Shown: positions 1 through 7,910, numbered from the stretch's first letter. The stretch is DNA of 10,818 bases from CAYLNK01 sp964384675 (GCA_964384675.1 CAYLNK010000235.1:1-10818); one strand, 5' to 3'. Notes: generated by a model from the letters alone, not told the origin. Translations and numbers: made by a program.

Positions 1-341
1 GCCCAGCGCCGCCCGGTCGTCCCCAGCGCGTCGACCATGGCGCGCGCGGCGACCGCCCCGCCCCGCGACGACGATCCCCGCGCCGTCCGGAACCCCCACC
101 AGGAGAGGAAGCCCGCGATGACGCCGCCGTCCTGGCTGCGGGACGCCATCGTCACCGTGTCGGAGCCCCGGTGCGCCAGGATCCCCAGGACCATCCTCTG
201 ATGCCAGATGGAATGGAGGACCGGCCGGTCGAGCGCCTCGATCGCCCGCCGGTTCTCCTCCCCCACGATCCGGATCCGGAGCGTGGCCCGAAGGGCCGCC
301 ACGGCGACGAAGACGAGGAAGCCGAGAAGGCGGTCCCGCAC
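1..341 (-). CDS. DUF374-type lysophospholipid acyltransferase family protein, N-terminal part
   Basis: The minus strand reads open for 113 codons from a GTG at 341 to the window edge, so the C-terminus is missing. The protein starts with a hydrophobic anchor (about residues 4-20). It continues with the blocks typical of the DUF374 family, which is related to membrane acyltransferases of lipid/lipid A metabolism: WHQRM at 46-50, ASRSQDGG at 66-73 and ARGSSSRGG at 87-95. The expected downstream PDGPRGP block lies outside the window. GTG 341 is chosen because it gives the usual short N-terminal anchor and has a GATAAT hexamer 7 nt upstream. There is no Shine-Dalgarno sequence at a normal distance. 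It diverges from ccmA with only 41 bp between start codons. The family is clear by eye; the acyl substrate is unknown. Confidence 0.85.
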   Translation of the reverse strand, partial: MRDRLLGFLVFVAVAALRATLRIRIVGEENRRAIEALDRPVLHSIWHQRMVLGILAHRGSDTVTMASRSQDGGVIAGFLSWWGFRTARGSSSRGGAVAARAMVDALGTTGRRW

Positions 342-348
342 GCCCGGG

Positions 349-354
349 ATTATC
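349..354 (-). promoter_or_regulatory. -10-like element, leaderless start of the DUF374 gene
   Basis: GATAAT on the minus strand matches TATAAT at five of six positions and ends 7 nt before the GTG at 341. This would place the transcription start at or next to the start codon. No clear -35 hexamer is seen. The same arrangement recurs at four other start codons in the window. Confidence 0.5.
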
Positions 355-368
355 GGGGCGCGACCCGC

Positions 369-374
369 TATCCT
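369..374 (+). promoter_or_regulatory. -10-like element, ccmA
   Basis: TATCCT (TANNNT type) lies 8 nt before the ccmA ATG. No Shine-Dalgarno sequence precedes that ATG, which suggests a leaderless or near-leaderless transcript. It is only 14 bp from the opposing -10-like element of the DUF374 gene, so the two promoters would overlap back to back. Confidence 0.45.
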
Positions 375-382
375 CCGGCCCG

Positions 383-997
383 ATGCGTCTCGTGGCCGAC
401 CGTCTGGTCCGATCGTTCGGGACGCGGCGCATCGTCGGGCCGCTGGACGTCACCCTCGAGGGGGGGCGCGTCCTGGGCGTCGCCGGCGCGAACGGCTCCG
501 GCAAGACGACGCTCCTGAAGACGGTCGCCGGGCTCCTTCGACCCACCTCCGGAACCGTCCAGCTGGAGGAGGGCGGAACGAGCCGTCCCACCCGCGACGT
601 GCCGGATCGGATCGGCTGGTTCGCCCCGGACCTCGCGCTCTACGGCGAGCTGACCCCGGCCGAGAACCTGACGTTCTTCGCGCGCCTCGCGGGCCGCGCC
701 TCGGACCGCGCCACCACGGACGGGCGCCTCGCGGCGGTGGGGCTCGACCCGAAGCGGGTCGCCAACCTGCCGTCGCGGGCCCTCTCCACCGGACAACGGC
801 AGCGCCTGAAGCTGGCGTATGCCACGCTCCACCAGCCGGCGCTCCTCCTCCTGGACGAGCCGGGCGCCAACCTGGACGCCGCCGGACGCGAGGTGGTCCG
901 CCTGGTGGTCGAGGGGCAGCGGTCGCACGGGGCGGTGGTGATCGCCTCGAACGACCCGGGCGACCTCGCCCTGGCCGACGAAACGGTGCGCCTGTGA
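383..997 (+). CDS. ccmA: Cytochrome c maturation ABC transporter ATPase CcmA
   Basis: This 204-residue protein is the ATP-binding subunit of the CcmAB(CD) transporter. In System I the transporter uses ATP hydrolysis to release haem-loaded CcmE from CcmC/D. Visible motifs are Walker A GANGSGKT at 35-42, the signature LSTGQ at 134-138, Walker B ALLLLDEP at 153-160 and the D-loop NLD at 163-165. The length fits the family (about 200-210). The switch position, usually His in ABC ATPases, reads ASNDP with Asn190. Its TGA overlaps the ccmB GTG by 4 nt, so translation is probably coupled. The assignment rests on the ATPase motifs plus the adjoining ccmBCDEF genes; the domain alone would only say ABC ATPase. 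Confidence 0.93.
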   Translation: MRLVADRLVRSFGTRRIVGPLDVTLEGGRVLGVAGANGSGKTTLLKTVAGLLRPTSGTVQLEEGGTSRPTRDVPDRIGWFAPDLALYGELTPAENLTFFARLAGRASDRATTDGRLAAVGLDPKRVANLPSRALSTGQRQRLKLAYATLHQPALLLLDEPGANLDAAGREVVRLVVEGQRSHGAVVIASNDPGDLALADETVRL

Positions 998-1668
998 TCG
1001 CGGCCGCGTTCGCGATCTTCCGGAAGGACGTCATCAGCGAGTGGCGGACGCGCGTCGCCCTGAACGCCCTCTTCCTCTTCGCGCTCTCGGTCCTGGTGCT
1101 GGTCGGCTTCGCCCTCGGCCCGACGAGCCTGGTGCGCGAGGACCGTCCCATCGTGAACGCCGTGCTGCTCTGGATCGTCCTTTTCTTCTCGGCGATGACC
1201 GGGCTGCCCCGCGCCTTCGTGAAGGAGGAGGAGACCGGGACGGCCGCCGCCCTCCGGATGACGGCGCCCGGACCCGCCGTCTTCCTCGGCAAGCTCCTCC
1301 TGAACGCGGCCCTGCTCGGGGTCCTCTCCATCTTCACGGTGCCGCTCTTCCTGGCTCTGATGTCGTTCGAGATCCAGGGGGTGGCTCTCTTCGCGACCCT
1401 CCTGGTCCTGGGCGGCTTCGGCCTGGCGTCGGCCTCCACGTTCATCGCCGCGATCGTCTCGAAGGCGTCGTCCAAGAGCGCCCTCTTCGCCGTCCTGGCG
1501 ACGCCCCTCCTCCTGCCGCCGCTCGTGGCCGCCGTTTCCGGGACGCGCGTCGCCGCGACGGACCCGTCGTTCGCGGCAGGTCTCGAGTTCGTCAAGCTCC
1601 TGATCGCCTACGACGGGGTCGTCACGACCGCCGCGTTCCTCCTCTTCGACGCCGTCTTCCGGGAGTAG
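994..1668 (+). CDS. ccmB: Cytochrome c maturation ABC permease CcmB
   Basis: A 224-residue, very hydrophobic protein of the usual CcmB length (about 220) with about six membrane segments (near 22-42, 53-70, 97-123, 129-155, 160-183 and 196-220). The conserved loop FSAMTGLPRAFVKEEETGT at 65-83, followed by a short helix and GKLLLN at 99-104, is characteristic of CcmB. It forms the membrane part of the CcmAB transporter. The start is GTG 994, overlapping the ccmA stop as GTGA; an apparent open frame extending upstream of it is ccmA read out of frame. A 79-bp gap separates it from ccmC. Confidence 0.93.
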   Translation: MIAAAFAIFRKDVISEWRTRVALNALFLFALSVLVLVGFALGPTSLVREDRPIVNAVLLWIVLFFSAMTGLPRAFVKEEETGTAAALRMTAPGPAVFLGKLLLNAALLGVLSIFTVPLFLALMSFEIQGVALFATLLVLGGFGLASASTFIAAIVSKASSKSALFAVLATPLLLPPLVAAVSGTRVAATDPSFAAGLEFVKLLIAYDGVVTTAAFLLFDAVFRE

Positions 1669-1697
1669 CCGGGCAGCCAAACGAGACGCGGTCGCAT

Positions 1698-1713
1698 TGA
1701 TTCGGCTGAATCA
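1698..1713. repeat. Small inverted repeat in the ccmB-ccmC gap
   Basis: TGATTC-GGCT-GAATCA has perfect 6-bp arms around 4 nt, lying 50 bp before the ccmC start. It could be a weak hairpin or an operator half-site pair. It is short enough that chance cannot be excluded. Confidence 0.3.
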
Positions 1714-1735
1714 GCGCGGGCGGGAAGGCGCCGCG

Positions 1736-1741
1736 TATCAT
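1736..1741 (+). promoter_or_regulatory. -10-like element, ccmC
   Basis: TATCAT lies 6 nt before the GTG at 1748, with no Shine-Dalgarno sequence between them. It suggests a separate, leaderless transcript for ccmCDEF and helps to choose GTG 1748 as the start. No convincing -35 hexamer was found. Confidence 0.45.
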
Positions 1742-1747
1742 CTCCCC

Positions 1748-2458
1748 GTGGCCGGCTCCCTGTCGCTCCGTCCCGTCTCCCTCGCCGCCCAGGCGCTCCT
1801 CGGGCTCGTGATGTCCGCCGTGATCTGGGGGGCTTTCCTCTACGCGCGGCCCGCCGAGAACTTCGTGGGCGAGTCGTCCCGCATCGTCTTCTTCCACGTC
1901 CCGATGGCCTGGATCTCGACCCTGGCGTTCCTGCTGGCGGCGCTCTACTCCGGGCTCTACCTGAAGCGCCGCCGCGTGGAGGACGACGAGGCCGCCGCCG
2001 CCGCCGCCCGCCTGGGGATCGTCTTCTGCACGCTCGCCACCGTCACCGGATCGATCTTCGCCAAGGTGATGTGGAACTCGTACTGGAACTGGGACCCGCG
2101 CGAGACGTCGATCGTCCTCCTCCTCCTCGTCTACGGCGCCTACCTCGGCCTGCGCAGCGCCATCGAGGACCCGGAGCGGCGCGCGTCGCTGTCGGCGGCG
2201 TACGCCCTGCTGGCGTTCGTGACCGTGCCGTTCCTGACGTTCGCGGTGCCCCGGATGTACGCCTCGCTGCATCCGGACACCGTCATCAACGCCCGTGGCA
2301 AGGTGGAGATGTCCGGCGACATCAAGCTCGTCTTCTTCACCTCGATGGCCACCTTCACCGCTCTCTTCTTCTGGATGTTCCACCTGGACCGGGTGGTCTC
2401 CCGGGTCGAGAGGGCCGCCGCGAAAGACGCCGACACTGCCTTGGGAGAGATGTCCTGA
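1748..2458 (+). CDS. ccmC: Cytochrome c maturation haem-handling protein CcmC
   Basis: A 236-residue membrane protein of the haem-handling family, about six membrane segments, usual CcmC length. CcmC loads haem covalently onto CcmE at the outer face of the inner membrane. The tryptophan-rich (WWD) loop is at 109-121 (WNSYWNWDPRETS). The two external haem-ligand histidines are visible as H50 in FFHVPMAW and H175 in SLHP. I chose GTG 1748 over an in-frame TTG at 1697: TTG would add 17 charged or polar residues, covers a palindrome, and has no ribosome binding site. The stop overlaps the ccmD ATG by one base. Confidence 0.93.
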   Translation: MAGSLSLRPVSLAAQALLGLVMSAVIWGAFLYARPAENFVGESSRIVFFHVPMAWISTLAFLLAALYSGLYLKRRRVEDDEAAAAAARLGIVFCTLATVTGSIFAKVMWNSYWNWDPRETSIVLLLLVYGAYLGLRSAIEDPERRASLSAAYALLAFVTVPFLTFAVPRMYASLHPDTVINARGKVEMSGDIKLVFFTSMATFTALFFWMFHLDRVVSRVERAAAKDADTALGEMS

Positions 2459-2622
2459 TGGACCCCGCCATCCCGACCGCCGCCGTCCCGCCGCACGGGG
2501 CCCTGTTCTACGTGGCCGCCGTCAACCTGGTCATCTGGGCCGGCCTCTTCGCCTACCTCTTCTACCTCGACCGCCGGATCCGGGCGGCCACGAAGAAACA
2601 GACACCGGAGGACCCCCGATGA
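2458..2622 (+). CDS. ccmD: Cytochrome c maturation small membrane protein CcmD
   Basis: A 54-residue protein with one membrane segment (about residues 15-38, ending FAYLFYLDRRIR) followed by a short basic-acidic tail. That topology and the W-GLFAY-LD pattern fit CcmD, the small partner that helps release holo-CcmE from CcmC. It was recognised mainly from its position between ccmC and ccmE. It overlaps both neighbours (1 bp with ccmC, 4 bp ATGA with ccmE), which indicates coupled translation. It may be missed by automatic callers because it is so short. Confidence 0.85.
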   Translation: MDPAIPTAAVPPHGALFYVAAVNLVIWAGLFAYLFYLDRRIRAATKKQTPEDPR

Positions 2623-3076
2623 AGAAAGCGTACTGGGCCGGCGCCGTCCTGCTCCTGGCGTTCCTGACCTTGGGGCTCACCACCTTCTCGAAATCGATGA
2701 CGCCGTACGTCTCCTTCAAGGAGGCCCGTGACTCCGCCCGCACGGTGCAGGTGATGGGCGGGCTCGAGAAGGGAAGCACCCGGTACGACACGGCGACCAA
2801 GACCCTCCACTTCAACCTCGTGGACCTGCAAACGAAGGAGGTCATCCCGGTGGCCTACCAGGACATCAAGCCGGCCAACTTCGAGGAGGCCGTCTCCATC
2901 GTCGCCATCGGGCGGTACCAGAGCGGCACCTTCACCGCCGAGAAGCTGCTGGTGAAATGCCCGTCCAAGTACCAGGGCGAGGAGATCGAGAAGAAGTACG
3001 GGAAACCGGAGGGTCGAGCGGAGCGAGAGCCGAGGTCTCTGGCGGAGGACGAAGGGCTCCGCAGCAAAGCGGCTTG

Positions 3077-3077
<1 letters not shown>
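2619..3077 (+). CDS. ccmE: Haem chaperone CcmE, Cys-type (CxxxY) variant
   Basis: A 152-residue periplasmic haem chaperone anchored by one N-terminal membrane segment (about 5-22). A beta-barrel OB-fold region follows (about 40-112, with VQVMGGLE at 43-50 and VSIVAIGRY at 92-100). In the classical protein the covalent haem ligand is a His in an HxxxY motif. Here that site reads C114-P-S-K-Y118, a CxxxY motif; the TGC codon is at 2958-2960. Cys-type CcmE is known from archaea and some bacteria, where it accompanies a variant System I lacking CcmH. The tail after residue 119 is about 34 residues, highly charged and probably disordered. The gene overlaps ccmD by 4 bp and ccmF by 1 bp. Confidence 0.95.
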
Positions 3078-5485
<2,408 letters not shown>

Positions 5486-5491
5486 GTGATC

Positions 5492-5516
5492 GGGAAACCC
5501 GTCACGCGGGTTTCCC
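5492..5516. terminator. Hairpin after ccmF, possible terminator (repeated at 5557-5581)
   Basis: A perfect 10-bp stem with a 5-nt loop begins 7 bp after the ccmF stop, a suitable position for ending the ccm transcript. There is no T-run after it (TACCTTCCCC follows), so it is not a canonical intrinsic terminator. It may instead protect the mRNA 3' end. The same hairpin recurs at 5557-5581, and in damaged form at 5722-5743. Confidence 0.5.
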
Positions 5517-5605
5517 TACCTTCCCCTCGGCCGCTGCCGCGTCCTGCGGCGTGATCGGGAAACCCGTCACGCGGGTTTCCCTACCTTCCCCTCGGCCGCT
5601 GCCGC

Positions 5606-5705
5606 NNNNNNNNNNNNNNNNNNNNNNNNNNNNNNNNNNNNNNNNNNNNNNNNNNNNNNNNNNNNNNNNNNNNNNNNNNNNNNNNNNNNNNNNNNNNNNN
5701 NNNNN
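5606..5705. other. Assembly gap (100 N)
   Basis: Exactly 100 ambiguous bases, the conventional placeholder for a gap of unknown size. It falls inside the identical 65-bp tandem copies, which explains why the assembly broke here. Genes could be missing, though the repeat continues in register on both sides. Confidence 0.97.
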
Positions 5706-5773
5706 GTCCTGCGGCGTGATCGGGAAACCCGTCACGCGGGTTTGGCCCGGAGGAGCACGACCAGGTGCTTCCT

Positions 5774-6097
5774 CGGGCCTTCGATCCGGCGGGGCGGCGG
5801 CGATCTCCTCGCGACCGGCTGCGCGCGCGCGACCCGCTACCGCGTGCGGCGCTTCGGCCACGGGGGCTCGCCGTTTTCCCCGAGAATTCGCCACTGGTTT
5901 CGGCGACGGCTGCGAAATTCTCGGGGAAAAAACTCGCTCCTCGGGGCCAGAGCCGTTCTCCATATCGAGAGGTTCGTCTGGCCCCGGGAGCTTCGAACAA
6001 CGGCGAGCCTGATCCCGTGGCCTCGCGGCGCACGCGAGCGGGTCCCCGCGCGTGCTCGACGGTCGCTGCGGGCCCACCCCCGCCCCGCCTCGAGGTC
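5774..6097 (+). repeat. Left arm of a long inverted repeat
   Basis: This segment aligns in inverted orientation with 7109-7382, by eye about 80% identical apart from one extra hairpin block at 5874-5930. The best part is a 42-bp perfect match (6034-6075 against 7132-7173 reversed). The ends are a shared CGGGCCTTCGATCCG (5774-5788 against 7368-7382 reversed) and CTCGAGGTC (6089-6097 against 7109-7117 reversed). No protein motif was recognised in any frame; the open frames here are arginine-rich artefacts of GC-rich DNA. Confidence 0.85.
5874..5930. repeat. 57-bp imperfect palindrome inserted in the left arm
   Basis: The left arm TTTTCCCCGAGAATTCGC (5874-5891) pairs with GCGAAATTCTCGGGGAAAA (5912-5930), with one extra A, around a 20-nt spacer. 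The block has no counterpart in the right inverted arm (7109-7382), where the flanking sequences are joined directly. It therefore looks like an insertion with terminal inverted repeats, or a block lost from the other arm. As RNA it would form a strong hairpin. Confidence 0.7.
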
Positions 6098-6100
6098 ACC

Positions 6101-6256
6101 GGACCGATCGGGGTCGCGTCTCTCGTTTCCACTATGGCGCCGGCTTCTTTCGACACGCCTCATCACGAGGCGGCGGGAGCCTTCCGCGCTTCCCGCCGCC
6201 GCGCGTCTGTGGTCATCGAGATGCCCACAGCGTCAGACCGGCGACGAGGAAGAAGA
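6101..6256. repeat. Direct repeat D1, copy 1
   Basis: This aligns with 6659-6816 over about 155 bp, by eye about 80-85% identical. It begins with a shared core (6101-6132: CGATCGGGGTCGCGTCTCTC, then GTTTCCAC). Two nested hairpins follow: CGCCTC-ATCAC-GAGGCG, then GGCGGCGGGAGC with GCTTCCCGCCGCC. It ends in the 3' end of a decayed membrane-protein gene read on the minus strand. Confidence 0.75.
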
Positions 6257-6260
6257 AGCA
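6213..6260 (-). pseudogene. 3' remnant (copy 1) of a small membrane-protein gene
   Basis: The minus strand reads FFFLVAGLTLWASR and a stop codon (stop at 6213-6215). This matches the C-terminal end of the remnants at 6463-6549 and 6772-7019. Nothing of the gene is recognisable further upstream. It is a duplicated tail, not a functional gene. Confidence 0.55.
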
Positions 6261-6262
6261 GG

Positions 6263-6345
6263 GGACGGGGTCGCGTCTCTCGTTTCCATTCTAGGCCGCC
6301 GCTCTCGCCGTCGGCTGACGCTCCGGGCGGCATCGTGGCGAGGTG
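6263..6345. repeat. Direct repeat D2, copy 1
   Basis: It starts with the same core as D1 (GGGGTCGCGTCTCTCGTTTC) and continues into a block containing CGGCTGACGCTCCGGGCGGC. It aligns closely with 6555-6639. No gene was recognised between 6346 and 6458, a stretch that shows no repeat either. Confidence 0.65.
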
Positions 6346-6462
6346 ACCAGCGACGCGAGCGGGCGCGGGCGCCAGAGCCGCACCGCGAGTTGCAGCCTGC
6401 GTGAAGCGCACGGACCACCAACCGGGAAGCTCATCCGTGCTCCTCGCGGCCCGCGGCTGTGG

Positions 6463-6549
6463 TCATCGAGATGCCCCGAACGTCAGGCCCGCCAGGACGA
6501 AGAAGACGATCCAGGACAGATGCCGCCCCTTCGATCCGACCAAGGCGAG
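6463..6549 (-). pseudogene. 3' remnant (copy 2) of a small membrane-protein gene
   Basis: The minus strand reads LALVGSKGRHLSWIVFFVLA, then GLTFGASR and a stop (6463-6465). It is the same sequence type as the tail of the 6772-7019 pseudogene, with two extra residues (LA) at the upstream junction. Upstream it runs straight into the repeat core at 6551-6582 instead of the rest of a gene. It is therefore a duplicated, truncated tail. Confidence 0.6.
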
Positions 6550-6554
6550 CGGAC

Positions 6555-6639
6555 CGATCGGGGTCGGGTCTCTCGTTTCCACTCCGGGCCGCCGTTCTCG
6601 CCGCCGGCTGACGCTCCGGGCGGCACCGTAGCGAAGAGC
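6555..6639. repeat. Direct repeat D2, copy 2
   Basis: This is the second copy of the 6263-6345 block, starting with the shared core (GGGTCTCTCGTTTCCAC version) and containing the identical CGGCTGACGCTCCGGGCGGC. It is followed by an internal GATCGATCG duplication at about 6641-6670 (GGATCGATCG, ten bases, GGATCGATCG) that leads into the next core copy. Confidence 0.65.
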
Positions 6640-6658
6640 GGATCGATCGCGGAGATCG

Positions 6659-6816
6659 CGGATCGATCGGGGTCGCGTCTCTCGTTTCCACTATGGTGTC
6701 GGCGGTCTTCCACGCGCCTCATCCCAAGGCGGCGGGAGCCTATCGGCGCTTCTCGCCGCCCGCGCCGGACGTCATCGGAATGTCCACAGCGTCAGGCCGG
6801 CGACGAGGAAGAAGAC
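6659..6816. repeat. Direct repeat D1, copy 2
   Basis: This is the second copy of the 6101-6256 block, about 560 bp downstream in the same orientation. It has the fourth copy of the core (6661-6691), a degraded version of the CGCCTC/GAGGCG hairpin, the GGCGGCGGGAGCC hairpin, and the 3' end of the small membrane-protein pseudogene. Confidence 0.75.
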
Positions 6817-7019
6817 GATCCAGGAGAGGTGGCGCCCCTTCGATCCGATCAGTGCCACGCGAGACGGAGCGTGTCCTGCGTGAAGGTGGTCCCGCCTCGG
6901 AGCCGCGGCAGGTCTCCCCGTCGGAAGAGCCGGATGAGGATGTAGCGCTCACCGAGATACGAGTGAGCCGCCGCGAGGAGGACCGCGAGGAGGGCTGCGG
7001 CGACGAGAGCCGGGTTCAT
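6772..7019 (-). pseudogene. Small membrane-protein gene with internal deletion and frameshift
   Basis: From ATG at 7019 the minus strand encodes 56 residues before a TGA at 6849-6851. There is a membrane segment at about residues 4-19, then HSYLGERYILIRLFRR and TFTQDTLRLAWH. The frame then shifts. An overlapping frame reads VALIGSKGRHLSWIVFFLVA and GLTLWTFR, with its stop at 6772-6774. From memory this pattern resembles an uncharacterised family of small (about 120-residue) four-segment membrane proteins. In that family an H-ylGEr N-terminal part and an S-GRHLSW C-terminal part are separated by two further membrane segments. Here that middle part is missing and the junction is out of frame. 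Two further copies of the tail lie nearby. Confidence 0.6.
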
Positions 7020-7108
7020 GCCGCCCCAGGAGCGTGTCGTTCCATACGCTTCTGATTGTCCGGCCCGTTCCGCGTGCTCCGCTCGAGCCGATCCAGGAGA
7101 CGCGTCTC

Positions 7109-7382
7109 GACCTCGAGCCGGACCGCGGGTCGGGCCCGCAGCGACCGTCGAGCACGCGCGGGGACCCGCTCGCGCGCGCCGCGAGGGACGCGGGATCAGG
7201 CCTCGCGATGTTCGAAGCCCCGGGGGCCAGACGGGCGACTCACGATGCTGCAACGACACAGGCCCCCGAGGGGCGAGTTTTCGCGAGGCCCCCGCGTCCG
7301 GAGCGCCGCACGCGATAGCGGGTCGCGCGAGCGCAGCGGGTCGCGAGGAGACCGACCCGCGGTCCGGCGGATCGAAGGCCCG
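7109..7382 (-). repeat. Right arm of the long inverted repeat
   Basis: This is the reverse complement partner of 5774-6097, lacking the 57-bp palindromic block. The 42-bp perfectly matching part is 7132-7173. The stretch 7020-7108 between this arm and the pseudogene start shows nothing I recognise. Confidence 0.85.
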
Positions 7383-7467
7383 CCGACACTCGCGCTCGAA
7401 GCCGTGCCGCGCGGCAGCGCCCCCTTCACCAACCGACACGCCCGCCGCCGATGTGACCCGCATCACC

Positions 7468-7486
7468 ATCGAGACGGTGTCTCGAT
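7468..7486. repeat. Short perfect hairpin
   Basis: ATCGAGAC-GGT-GTCTCGAT has an 8-bp stem and a 3-nt loop. It lies in the otherwise empty stretch 7383-7510, upstream of the 99-residue ORF. There is no T-run, so it is not obviously a terminator. Confidence 0.5.
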
Positions 7487-7510
7487 CTCCGGGCGAAACC
7501 GATGGCACGT

Positions 7511-7530
7511 CACCTGCGTATAGGTAGGTG
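7511..7530 (+). promoter_or_regulatory. Possible promoter with overlapping dyad before the 99-aa ORF
   Basis: CACCT-N10-AGGTG is a 5-bp dyad centred on TATAGG (7519-7524), a possible -10 hexamer about 31 bp before the ATG at 7555. An operator overlapping a promoter would look like this. No good -35 is visible, so this is a weak call. Confidence 0.3.
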
Positions 7531-7554
7531 TCAGCGCCACGAAGGAGGACGACG

Positions 7555-7854
7555 ATGCTCAGGAAGATCAGTCGAGAAGTAACGATCCCCACACCGGAGC
7601 CCGGCCCTCGGCGCGTCATCGTCCGCGAAACCCCTCTTCCCGGAGACGATCCGGCGGTCGGCGAGGCCCGCTTCGAGGATGCCACCTCGATTGCCTCTGC
7701 CCGCAAGTCACGCGTGGGCGGCTACTTGAAGCTACCGCTCCAGGCCGTCCGTGCCATCGGGAAGAGCGCGATCCTGCTCGAGAAGTTCGTCGAGGGAACC
7801 GACCTCATCCTCCGTGTCCGGCTCTTCCCGGTCCCCCTCGCCGCCCGACGTTAG
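7555..7854 (+). CDS. Hypothetical protein, 99 residues
   Basis: ATG 7555 is preceded by GAAGGAGGAC, a strong Shine-Dalgarno sequence at good spacing. The product is soluble-looking with no signal peptide, membrane segment or known motif. It has a basic start, a proline-rich stretch (PTPEPGPRR at 12-20), and a mixed alpha/beta-like C-terminal half with VGGYLKLPLQ (54-63) and hydrophobic-basic LILRVRLFPVPLAARR at the end. Codon use is looser than in its neighbours (AGT, CGA, GAA, GTA and ACA near the start), suggesting a different history or weak expression. I do not recognise the family. It stands alone between the repeat zone and a convergent terminator region. The ribosome binding site is the main evidence that it is real. 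Confidence 0.6.
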   Translation: MLRKISREVTIPTPEPGPRRVIVRETPLPGDDPAVGEARFEDATSIASARKSRVGGYLKLPLQAVRAIGKSAILLEKFVEGTDLILRVRLFPVPLAARR

Positions 7855-7867
7855 AACCCGTGCCTCC

Positions 7868-7885
7868 CCGGGACGCGAGTCCCGG
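7868..7885 (+). terminator. Hairpin after the 99-aa ORF
   Basis: CCGGGAC-GCGA-GTCCCGG has a 7-bp GC-rich stem starting 13 bp after the stop codon and is followed by TTCTCCT. The position suits a terminator; the weak T-tract lowers confidence. Confidence 0.5.
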
Positions 7886-7910
7886 TTCTCCTGCCCAGCG
7901 GAAACTCCTA

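Larger units (their letters stand above)
5486..5743. repeat. 65-bp tandem repeat of hairpins, interrupted by an assembly gap
   Basis: Starting one base after the ccmF stop, a 65-bp unit occurs at 5486-5550, again from 5551 (55 bases visible before the gap), and a third copy resumes after the gap (5706-5743, with its right hairpin arm truncated). The visible parts of copies 1 and 2 are identical. Each unit carries a perfect 10-bp hairpin GGGAAACCCG-TCACG-CGGGTTTCCC. The period is not a multiple of three, so the array does not encode a repeated protein. The true copy number is hidden by the gap. Confidence 0.9.

Noticed and set aside
208..993. Upstream extension of the ccmB frame to a 486-codon open frame
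   Set aside because: The part before 994 reads ccmA out of frame as arginine/proline-rich sequence; real CcmB begins at GTG 994.
450..1680. Long minus-strand open frames opposite ccmA/ccmB
   Set aside because: They are arginine- and glutamate-rich low-complexity translations, typical of antisense frames in GC-rich genes, and the plus strand has clear motifs.
1697..1747. TTG 1697 as the start of ccmC
   Set aside because: It has no ribosome binding site, adds a non-family N-terminus, and lies on a palindrome and the -10-like site.
6346..6420. A further 5' fragment of the small membrane-protein gene on the minus strand, reading FTQA
   Set aside because: Only about 11 bases match (CTTCACGCAGG), too short to distinguish from chance.
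6101..6691. CRISPR array made of the four core copies
   Set aside because: Distances between copies are unequal (about 160, 290 and 110 bp), the intervals are themselves repeated, and no cas genes are nearby.
5502..6945. Many Arg/Ser-rich open frames in the repeat zone on both strands
   Set aside because: They are composition artefacts. They span repeats whose period or indels break frame between copies, have no ribosome binding sites, and resemble each other only because the DNA is repeated.
6849..7706. 285-residue minus-strand protein ending in LRLAWH
   Set aside because: Only the last 56 residues look like protein; the rest is antisense to the 99-aa ORF and the inverted repeat.
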